64,000 bases of DNA, taken from Owenia fusiformis. Taxonomy: Eukaryota > Annelida > Polychaeta > Sabellida > Oweniidae. The stretch is taken from positions 22,023,181 to 22,087,180 of the forward strand of contig CAIIXF020000010.1 in the NCBI GenBank assembly GCA_903813345.2. The letters are read 5' to 3'. The notes beneath the pieces were generated by a model. It did not search any database and was not told the origin of the DNA. It saw only the letters and a program-made list of their open reading frames with translations. Shown piece after piece: positions 24,701 through 36,700 of this stretch (within the stretch, counting starts at the first letter, position 1; every line of letters starts with the position of its first letter). The position numbers and the translations under genes are program-made.

Positions 24701-27700
24701 GGCCCTAGTATGGGCCTAGAAAAAACTTTTGGGCCAAAAATATTGTAGGGCCTCTTAAATTGGCCTTTACTTGATCTTTTTACTTGACCTTTTGGGCCTT
24801 ATTTTTTCAATTTTAGGCCAAATTTTCAAAAAACGGCCCATAAAATTTCAATATTTTGGTTCTAGGGCCCTAAAAGGTTTTCCACGTGGCCATAGGATGG
24901 GCCCAGTAAAAAATGTTGGCCCAAAAATATTGTAGGGCCTCTTTTTGGGCCTTATTTTTTCAAAATTAGGCCAAATTTTCAAAGAACGGGCAATAAAATT
25001 TCAAAATTTGGGCCCAAATTTTGGTTTTAGGGCCTTATGATTTTTGATTTTTTTCCTGACTTGAAGTGTGCCCCCCCCCCTTGTTAGCTTCTGGATCCGC
25101 CACTGTCCTCTACAATACAAAGGGGCTTGGTTTAGCATGGGGAATTTTTTTTTTGGGGGAGGGGTTGTGGTTATGATTACAAAAAGCTGGCTACGGGCAT
25201 GTTACGTACTGACATTATGAAATTGTTTTCTGATATGTTCTGTAGGTCAGATATCATATTTTGAGACTTGTTTTCCTGGAAGTTCCTCTCTCTCTCTTTT
25301 CCCTGCTACCATTGTTTTTATGTCACCAACTGAAGTGGGACATATTGTTAGTCTCCAACTTTTTTATGAATGGTATTCTCTGTTTGGTATTTGTTGTCTT
25401 TAACAAATGGCAGGTGGTGACATTTTGCATGCTAATGCCTTGTCATATCGATGTTGTAGAGTGATATATTCAAACATACTGTATAATATTCAAATATAAT
25501 AGAGCTCAGTCTCTCAAAATGTGAATGGGCTCCTTGAATATCTGTTTATGTTGATGAATATTTCCGTTTTAACAAAAAAGTGATTTTGTTAAGTGGCAAA
25601 ATGTGACTAGAATAGACCAAAATTATGAAAAGTTGCTGCAACAATCTTGATCTTTATTAGTTGATTTCTTCCATGTATGACTTTCTCATTTCATCTATTT
25701 TTTCTCCAGGATTGATTTTGACTTAATTGCATATTCCCTGCTAATCTACTCTGATCCTGATCAGGCAAATATGAGATTTCCTTACATGCAATTAACAGAC
25801 AGTGATAGGGTTTAGGCAATCATAGTTTAATTTTGCGTTTACCATACTGTTTTTGTTTTAAGATGTGGAAACTTTTGCGTTATATCTCATATAAAGCTAA
25901 TTATTAGAATTGACACAAATTGGAATTATCATGTGAACCAACTGATTTGACTTTGTGGAAAAGACATTCACTGTCTCCTAATATTTAAAAATAAACTGAT
26001 TTAATAAAAACTTTTTAAGATGAACTATCAATGACTAAAGAGACAATATGAGTGACAAATGTAAAAAGTATTTTACTCGTGTATAAATTAATATCCACAT
26101 CATTGAAAACACATTGAGAACGCTCAATAAATGCCACATGTATTATTTATTATCATGTCATTGGGAATACAATAAAGAGGGTATGCTAATCAATTTGTTT
26201 GTATAGCCTAGCCTTATAGCTGATTCTTGCACGATTCATGCAATATTGATTTGTAAAAAAATGTTTTTAATCTGTTTTTAATAGAAACTCCAATATCTGC
26301 CACCTGAGCACAAATTCAAATTCATTGGTTCACTGTGCACTTTTTGAAATATTTGTTTTAGAATCAAAAATGGATGGTGAAATGTTCGGATCTAAATTTG
26401 AAAAACTAGTTTTTGGGTAGGTAAGAAAATTCACAGTAGCGATACAGTAATACAAGTGTATTTTTTTATTTAGTTGGTTGTGATTTTCTGATTTTATTTT
26501 GTTGGTGTCAAAACTGTTTCATTCTCAACTTTTAGTTTTGTGATATTATTTTAATCAAATGTAAATATTTTTGGACCATTGTGAAAACAGACTTGAATTG
26601 TAACAAATTCTTAAAGGTAAGAATTCAACCGGGGCGATAAATTTAACACTTATATATTGAAGTATTATTTGCTCTTCTTTGAAACATCCAGTTCCAAAAT
26701 TCAATATTTGAATAACCTTTTGTAACTGAAATTTCATTTCCCTTTCTCAATGTTCTTGAGTTAGAACTCATGTTCTCCATTTAGAGAGGCATTTATAAAT
26801 TATGAAAATTAATAGGGTTAGAAAGTTCTCTATAGATTGTTGTGTTTGGTTTAAACATTACAGATAACAAAATGGCTAATATACTTATTTGGAATTTGAG
26901 GAGGTCTTTACTTAAGATAATTTCTCTGAGATAAAGGGTTGTACAACTCAAGAATTTCAGTACAGAATATCTAGTCCCTCGTCTGGCAGATTCATTCTTT
27001 GAAAGTCTGAAAGGTTGTATGCAAATCATCAACTGAATTATTAGGAATGTGGCATACAGTATTCTTTAAATTAATTTTCACTTTTATCAAGTCACTTCAA
27101 AATATTAGACTCGAAGTCATTTCATCTCAAAAGTATGATTTCTACCATATAGTATGTGGCAACCCATAGTAGCAGACCCAAAGGAAATACAAAAGGAGAG
27201 AATTGGAAAATATCACACCAGAAATTATGAAAATCAGAATGTCATGAAATCAGTATCACATGGAAGGAACAGTCCTTTAAATAAAAGGCAGGATTTAGAC
27301 ATTACACGGGACAAAATGGATACTGTGTGTATGTCAGGACATCCAAAATTAGGTGTAAAGGGACAGACACTAAAATCTAAATATCATGTACAGGTTCAGC
27401 CAAAGAGGAAATTAGAACGGAATTATTTGCCAAGAAAAAGGTATGCATACATTGTAAATGCTTAACTATTAAGGATTTGAATAAATGGTAGAACTATTGT
27501 GAATGACATCTCATCAACTGGTTGGTAAGGTTTCTTTTAATGAGTTTATCATGCATAACAATTTCTTGGATTGCATGCATTTACTTTCATGTGTTTAGTT
27601 CCACTGGTTGTTTTGTAAGCTGAAACGTTAAAAGAGGCACTGGTATGTAGAAGAGACAATTCTGGTTAGGATGGTTATAATTGATTATTTTGGGCTTAAA

Positions 27701-30700
27701 ATTGTGTCTATAGCTATCTTGAACTAAACTAATATAACCTTACATTGTACCGGGTATAATATATTATGTATTATTAAATTGTACAGTATACATTCAGAAA
27801 AAAAACATTCCAGGATTAAAAATATTGAATCTAATTGATTGCCTCCCTTATCAAATGCTCCCATTCTTCTTAAAGGAATATTCCTTGCCAAACCATCCCT
27901 CTCCTCATATGGTAGCTATAACCATATATATGCTTGCCATGTTTAGCAAAACACGCAAAAATGTTTTGATATTGTCAAATTTGATCACTTAGAAATGTGA
28001 TGCTCAATTCCAGTAAGCTGCCATCTTTTAAAATTTCACACAGGAAGTGATGTCATCGACTCTCAACTTTGCATATAGCATTAGGTGAGGAGCTATTAAG
28101 AATTACAAAATCAGCTAAATATTCTTTTTCAACTTTGTATCTTATTTAATCCTTCTGAAAATCTCTTCTTATATTCTAAGTTGACAAGCCCTGAAAATAT
28201 TTTTGCACAGAAAGTAATGATCACTTGTCTAGAAGTGATTTTGTGCTACTTTCCTATACTGTTATGGGCAAGGGTATAGAAGTTGAGAGTTGATGACATC
28301 ACTTCCTGCAAGAAATCTTAAAAGATGGCAGCTCACTGGAAATAAGCACTAGATTTTTAAATGATCAATATTGACCATATTAAAACATTTTCCCATGTTT
28401 TGCTAAATATGGAAACTATATATATGATTATAGCTACCATATCAAGAGAGAAAGGGTCTGGCAAGGAATATTCCTTTAAAGAGCTGTGTTATCTCCCATA
28501 TGGAATAATCTCATTGTTCTTAACATTCTGACTAAGAAGTTGGTACAGATGGGTCTGTTTGTATTTTGGTTACCACCATATTTTGGCAGCCTCATTCAGC
28601 ATTTTTTGAAGTCTTGAAGACAGACCCAGAAACCCCTCCTCGATGAGCACTGTGTTATTTTCAGTCTCCTGATACTCATATAGACAAGAGCATACCATGG
28701 CCTTTTGTATGAGTTTTGGTCCATTTACAAATGAATTTTGGCTTAAATGGGAATTAAACCTGGGGCCAATCTCTTCCAATGAGCAATAGCTGTTGGACAT
28801 TTTTTATGATTCACCATTTGAATGCTTCAGTGTTTAAAGGATAGTAGATTGCTATAGAGAGTTATATTTCTAATCATGTGTGTTTTCAGCTTCGAAGACA
28901 TCAGCTGCCTTGCAGAGAGCACTAGTCTCTCAGAAGTGTCCTTAGATGGCAACCCATTTGCCCAGGATGCCAGCTACAAGCAGACTGTACTACGTCATAT
29001 GCACCAGCTCAGACAGCTGGATATGAAGAGAGTTGCAGTAAGTTTTTACATATTAGGTATTAACAAATCATGCATGATGTCATATATTATATCAAGGTAA
29101 TAGACCTTCCCAAAGTTGTGACATAAGTGCCACTCTGTTAAGGCCCAGAGCCAGTCTCTTTTGATCCTGGAGATGTCTATTCAACTGCTTGGATTTGATC
29201 CTATGTTTAAAAATAGACCAGTTAGCTTCCTAATACAATTTCAGGCCTGTCAACTGTCCCGCAATTTGCGTATTTGTCACGCATTTGCTGAAGAATTTGA
29301 AGTCACGCCAGTTATTTTTGCGTGACAGAAAATGTCACGCAAATACGCATTTTACCTGGTAATTGTCAAGCAAAAATATTTCTGTAGAAAATTTTCTAAA
29401 AAAGATCGTCTACACAGCAAAAATGCGAACGCCGGAAAAAAATGTACGCATTTCGTTCGGACTTTTCACGCGAATTACATATATGTCACGCATTCCGTTC
29501 GAAATTTTTATTAGACTGGGGCCAATGAACAAATGATAAACTAAATTTAGCATGAATCCCTGAGAAATGATCTCTGCCATCTACTCATACTAAAATGAGC
29601 ATCATCTGTTGTATATCTATTATATGTAGTAAAATGTCAAAAGCTGGCAAAAATGAAAAATTCTCTTGTTTCAAGCGATTTTAGAGCCTGGGATTCAAGA
29701 GGTTAATGGAAGATGACCATGACTTTAGCATCTATTTAGTTATTATACACACCTTATAACCCTTGACTTATAACCCTTGGCTAGTCTACACTCTTAGATT
29801 AGAGATGATTCTTTAATGTAGCATATATTCGATCAGACTGTGTAGTCAGAAACTCGTGGCACAACATATTAGACCCTGGCATTCATTTCACATACAAATC
29901 TACATCAAATCTGTTGCATCATCTGCAATAGGTGAGAGTAGAAATAAACTTGATTTACTTCATCAAAAATTCTAAGTTCAGTCAAACTGATGTCATATTT
30001 GGAATCTACATGTAAAAATTACATCTAGAAATGTGTTTTTGAAAAGTGTTTATCAACTTTGAAAAGGACGATTCTCGGTTTGGAGAACGAAGTTCATCAA
30101 TCTAAATGAGCATTATCCCTGCTTCGGACAAATTTGATTTGTTTACATAATATAGATTTGAATGTCTTCTTTTGAATAGTTATAATTTAATTTGGGTAAT
30201 ATTTCTAGATTTTTCGCAAAAAAATATTAGCGCAGTACACTGATGAACTTCTTTCCCCAAATCGAGACTTGTATTTTATTGAATCTGTCAAATTGAGCCT
30301 TATCCCTGCTTCAGACCAATTTGTTATTTTTACATCTTGTAGATTTAAATGTCCTCTTTTGAATATTCATAGTTTAATTTGGGTAATATTTCTAAATTTT
30401 TCATTAAAAAAATTATTAGCTCAGGAGACTGTTCTCCAAACCGAGAATCGTCCTTTAATTTTCTTTGAAAATGTGACTTCTAGGTTGGGAGATTCCCCAT
30501 AGACCCCATGTTGTAAAATCAAAAAAAGTGAAATATCTTTTCTTGTATTGGGCAGATAATATTTTCTTTTACTGGACACATTTTAATTTGTATAACTATC
30601 AGATACATAAGGGTAATATGAAAAGTAAATCACTAAAACTGATGAATATTCAAGTTTAAGGGAACTTTGTAATACCCTGCCATGTTATTTCCCCCGAATC

Positions 30701-33700
30701 AGCCACCTGGTGGCAAAACTGGTAACTACCTACTCGCAACTGAGTAATTGTCAAGGGTGGTATAACTGGCAGATTGAGATTCAGGGTACTCATGTTTGAA
30801 TTCATTTCTTCTAGGAGGAGGAGAGGAGGATAGCAGCTGTGATGGCTCGCAAGGAAGAAGAGAAAAAGAGAGAAAGTAACAAAGCTGCTCAGTTAAAGGT
30901 GAGAGCAAGATTGCACTTTGTCTTATACTTTTCATTATGATCTAATTGATATCTGCCATTTAGCTGAATGTAGCTTTTTCCTATTTCTAGTTTTGTAAGG
31001 CATACAAAAAAGATAAGAGCCCATCTTTGAAGAGCAAAGCAATTAAAAATTGATAATCTGTTGCTAGCAGTGTAAGTTATACGAGTCATTTGAATCATAA
31101 CTTCCAAAAAGTTTTGGAAGACAAGATGCAAGAAGAAATAAACTTGATTTTCACCATTAGATATTCCAAATTTATTCGCAGTGATATCATATTTGAAATC
31201 TACATCTACAATTACATCTCAGGGTTCTCAATCTGGAGCAAGAGGGTCTAAAGATTTAAGTTTTCTTTGAAAATGTGTCTTATAGGTCAGGTAGATTCCC
31301 CATAGTTATAAGATGTGTTATATGATCATGAAAACTTGAACATTTTGATTGTTGTATTGCAAATACAGATAATTATTTCTTTAACTGAACATACTTTGAA
31401 TAATTCACTTATAAAACTGAAAAGGTGAGATGAAAATTGATTTACTAAATCTACTCATTATTCAAGTTTATAATTTCAAAATGAAATAAGATCACCCCTC
31501 AAAGTCTATTGGACTGCTAATGTTTCGTTTCTATATACTTTCTGTTTCTGTGATCTGCTAATCATTGAAACAACTGGGTGATATTTTAAAAATAGGTTTG
31601 GATCCGGTCCATCCATGAGAAGAAAATATAAAAAACATGAAAATTGGCATTATTCATCAAATTTGGAAAAAATCTTAATTAAAATTTTGTACCTATTTGA
31701 GAAATAATCCCAAAAGAGCAGTGTTTTGTCATTATATAATAATCAGTTTTATGTCCAATTCAACCATTGTCATATTTTGCATGATCACAGAAGATGAGTC
31801 ATTGATTGTTACTTCAAAAGGTTCACATAAGCGTTCCTCTGAATTATTTGATTCAGATATCCCTGTAAGTTCTCCAGTGTCTTGGGATCTTTGATTGCAA
31901 AGTGGTTGATAGCCGGATTGAAGAAGTTTACAAGTCTTTTTTCCCCAAGACACTTTTCAAGGCGTTTGATCAAATCAATGAATCGCTCGGCAATAGCATT
32001 GTGACCCCAATTTGCTCCTTCTGGCATTTGAAGGAGGATTGCCTTGAAGAAATAGGAGCTAAGAGAGCATAGTTGTGTATCATTTTGCTTGACGGTTTTC
32101 AGGATTTTTGTGACCTTTTTACGACACCCATTGTCAGTATCAATGTCACGCATCTTTACTCTCTCTTCTCTACAGTTAGACTGCATCCAAAGCAATTCAA
32201 CAGACAATCTCGTTGTGCTTGATGCATTTGGGGTCTTCAGGTCAGGGTGTGGCATGGCAATCACCAAATCATCCTCGATATCAAAGGAAGGTGTGAAATC
32301 GATGCTCATCAGTTTCTTATTTCCTTCCAAGACATCCAGGGTAATTGCTGGACCACCAGTTTTCATTTTACAATGTAACTCGCCCCCTGGGAGAGAACCC
32401 TGGCCAGGTAGACTGTCGATCCATTGTTGAAAGTAGCTTTGAAACAAGCTGCGCATTTTCTTTGGTGATAGAACCTCATCTCCTTTATAATCTACCATAC
32501 AGTCCTTATAAGGTCTTAGTGGGTCTTGTAATGGTCCAATACTTTCTAAAACAATGTCAACTGGACAATTCCTGATGATGCAAAATCCACAATCATCCTT
32601 CTGGATAACCTCCCAGTCAGCATGGGCTTTTAGAAGCATCAGTAGGTCAAATTCATCTGCTGCAACAACCTTCAGCCCTTCATAAACACTTCCCATATCT
32701 TCTATTTCTAGGATCTTAACATTTCTGTTCTTTGCAAAATATTCTTTTATCATCATCTTTACCTTTTCTACAATTGCCTTGTTTCTTTCCATCTCATCAT
32801 GTGGTATCTTGACCTTTTTATCATAGTACTGGTTTAATGCATCTCTCAGTTGTTGGCTTTCTTCTTTAGGCAAGCTTGACATTGAGCTGTTTTCTACAAT
32901 GTAAGGTAAAATACATGTTATCATATCAATTATAAAAGGAGGTATTAACTCAACTGAACATTATAATGTGACACACATTGAAAATTGCCTATAGAAGGTT
33001 GAGTGAAAATATGTTATCTTTCCAATAGGGCAATTTAGCATTTGTCTCCAAAATACAATATACATGGTGTAAAATGTATGAATAATCGTTTACCTTTTAT
33101 TAAAAAACAATTAATTGTCATATCCTTCACAAATCATTATACTTCTGGACATGTTGGACATTAGTTACCACAGGAATTAACAAGACCTCATACTGTGAGC
33201 ATTTTAGGCTCCATGAGCTAATAGTACCACCACTGAGCTCACTCATACATGTAGCTCAGAGCCTAATGGCCTAGTCACATAGCCCGGCCGATGAGGTTAC
33301 GATGAGCCAGCGATGCAATTTTCACCAAACTCGGCCGAACACCGGCCGGACATCCGTGGCGTTTGTTGCTTAAAACTGCATCGGTGGTAGCTCGGTGAAA
33401 TTTTAACTTCGGAGTTAAATTTCACCGGGCTCTCACCAAGTTCCCTCATCATGTCATCGCAGCCCCATCGTAACCACATCGGAAAACACGTCGGCCGGTG
33501 CACGGCCGAGTATAGGCCGGTGTCCCGTGCATCTGAGACAACCAGAGGACGAGGTTTTTAACGGACAGCGGCCGAGCTCCGACCGAGCTCCGGCCGATGT
33601 GGGACAGAGCATCAGCCGGTCACTGTTCAAAGCCTGTTAACCCGGCCGGCGATCGCACGGTGTCCTGTTACCTGCTCGGGTACCGGCCGGTAGTTGCTGC

Positions 33701-36700
33701 CACATCGGCAGAAAAAACTACCATTTTGAGACAGACTCCGTACGGTCACCGGCCGGTGTATCCAGAATTATGTATTCCATGTTATGTTTTCATATATTCC
33801 CAGAATTATGGCAATGTCTATACTTTCTATACATTGTCTATACTTTCTATACTTTCGATCTCCTTTTTCATACTATCTGCCTTCGACGTTTCTATACTTT
33901 CGAACTGCTTTTTCATACCAACTGCCTTTGAAAAATCAGATGTCTATAGTTTCTATACTTTCGAAATGCCCTTTCATACTAACTGCCTTTGACAAAGCAG
34001 ATGTCTATAGTTTCTATACTTTCTATACTTTCGATCTGCTTTTTCCTATAACTGTCTTAGACAAATCAGATGTCTGTAGTTTCTATACTTTCTATCTGCT
34101 ATTTCCCAGAACTGTCTTCGACATATCAGATGTCTATACTTTCTATACTTTCGATCTGCTTTTTCCCATAACTGTCTTCGACAAATCAGATGTCTACAGT
34201 TTCTATACTTTCTATCTGCTTTTCACAAAACTTTCTTTGACAAATTAGATGTCTGTAGTTTCTATACTTTCTATCTGCTATTTCCCAGAACTGTATTCAA
34301 CATATCAGATGCATTCGATCTGCTTTTTCCCAGAAATGTCTTAGACAAATCAAATGTCTATAGTTTCTATACTTTCTATACTTTCGATCTGCTTTTCCCC
34401 ATAACTGTCTTCTACGAATCAGATGTCTATAGTTTCTATACTTTCTATACTTTCGATCTGCTTTTCCCATAACTGTCTTCTACAAATCAGATGTCTATAG
34501 TTTCTATACTTTCTATACTTTCGATCTGCTTTTCCCCATAACTGTCTTCGACAAATCAGATGTCTATAGTTTCTATACTTTCAATACTTTCGATCTGCTT
34601 TTCCCCATAACTGTCTTCGACAAATCAGATGTCTATAGTTTCTATACTTTCTATCTACTTTTCCCCATAACTGTCTGTTTTTTACAATACATTGAGGCAA
34701 TTCACCAAAATCGAAAGTGACCAAGAAACTTATGACGTCACATATTTTTTTACAATGTATAGAAAGTATCGAAAGTATAGAAACTATAGACATAGGGATT
34801 TCACCAAAATGTAAAGTATAGAAAGTATTGAAAGTATAGATATAGGGAATTCACCAAAATCAAAAATATAGACAGTATAGAAAGTATAGACATGTATAGA
34901 CTTTAGAGAGTCCAATCGTCTAAGACTGAAAAAAGTATCATTTAAAAAAAGCAGTTCGAAAGTATAGAAAGTATAGAATATGCCATAATTTTGGATATAC
35001 ATGGCCGGTGTTCGGTCGGTCGCCTGAAGATGTCCGGACGGAGTCCGTTCACGTCACCGAGCTCTGCTTCCGATGAGGAGAGTTCGGTGGCACCAAAAAA
35101 ATCCACCGAGCTCTACCGATGCCGGACATCGGCCGGGCTATGTGACTAGGCCATTAGCTATATGATAATACTGAGGAAACTCACAGTTTTATGAGGATTG
35201 TTAAGTATGTATGAGTTTACCTAGCTCCCAGGGATGAAGATATTTTGTCATATGTTCTGTGCCTTCATGCCTATAGCAAGTCTCCCAGTACCAACATGGG
35301 GGGCGATCACTGAAAACATATGTATGATGATTAATGTCCCATAGAGTCTTTTTCATTTTTATTACTCTCTTTGATGTCAGCAATAGAGTGAATTAACATC
35401 TTTCTAAACATGGATGGCAGTCAATATTTTTCAACAGGGTTTTGGCCTGTATTGTGGTATTATATAGGGTTTTCCTGGGGTCGCCTCATTGGTCCGAATC
35501 TCAATGGTCCGAATCCCATTCGTCCGAATCCCAATGATTGAAATTCGCACAAATCAGAGTTGGATGATCTGGAATCAGACCATTGGGATTCAGACCAATG
35601 GGATTCAGACGATTTGGATCCGCACTAATTGTGTGTCCTCAAGTTTTTTTCTGAAAAGCATCCTTGTAAGCATCTAGTGTTACAGTAGATGACTAGAAGT
35701 TAATTTTTGACAATCCAATGTTGTTGAGAACTTGATGAACTTGAAAAAGTGAAAAGGTGGCAGTTTTAAATGTTTTTTCTTGAAATATCACTATTTTCTG
35801 GAGTTCGCATTGACCTCAATACCAGGTTTACTAAAAATAGATCCTACCTATAGTCTATAAAAGGAGGTATGTCTGAACTGTGTATGAACTGATTCCTGTG
35901 TTCTGTAGTCCTGTCCTCACAGTCTGCAAACTGCATGCAGCTCCTTCGTTTACCAGTAGACTCCCGTGCCATCGCCATTTTGATATTGGTTAAAGATTTT
36001 ATCTCTGATATATGTTGTGTTCAGAAATGTAGCATGACCTCTGCCGTATTAATCATTGTTCTCTGTTGCAAAACATCAAAATTGTTTCTAGTAGACGATT
36101 TCTTTTATTGTGAGTTTAAAACTACACCCTACTCTCAGTTCAGACTTCAACTTCTGAGAAGTTGCATTTTATTGGACTATGTAAACAAACACGAGATAAG
36201 AAATAAAAGCCTTGCTACTAATTGATTGGGTCAATATTACCCATTAACATGCATGTTCATTTTTCATAATTTACTGGCTATGTTTATCGATATTTTGAGA
36301 ATGTCTAAGAATATAATTATGTGTCAATAATTATTTATTTATTGGTTGCGTTAAGGAACATATAGCATCTACCAAACATAAGGGAATCCCTTTTACTAGT
36401 TGATGAATCATCAGTAATTCCTATAGATATATCGATTTCTGAGAAGTGGCATATTTTGTGCTAATGTCTATTCTTATTTTGTGTTTGCATGTTTATAGAC
36501 CACAAGTGTTCTTTTGGTAGTAAGGGGGTGGGGGATCCTGCAAAACAAATAAGACAGAAAGGTGGCTCAAATAATATTTTTGAGTATTTTTTATATAGTA
36601 TAGAAACATACTTGAAAAAAATTCACCTACTGTTAACTGAGATACGAGTGAAAAAAGCTCAAAATTTGATATCTGACCAATAATGCCCAACTTCAGGTCC

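Noticed and set aside
32089-32575. Plus-strand frames opposite the cGLR gene
   Set aside because: Shadows of the minus-strand coding sequence.
33784-34248. 154-codon plus-strand frame rich in SFYTFYTFDLLFPITVFD
   Set aside because: It is the translation of the CTATACTTTC tandem array; several frames and the opposite strand are also open, so it is not a gene.
35935-36225. 96-codon frame in LRRC49 intron 11
   Set aside because: No recognisable features, and no splice sites in the phase required by exons 11 and 12.
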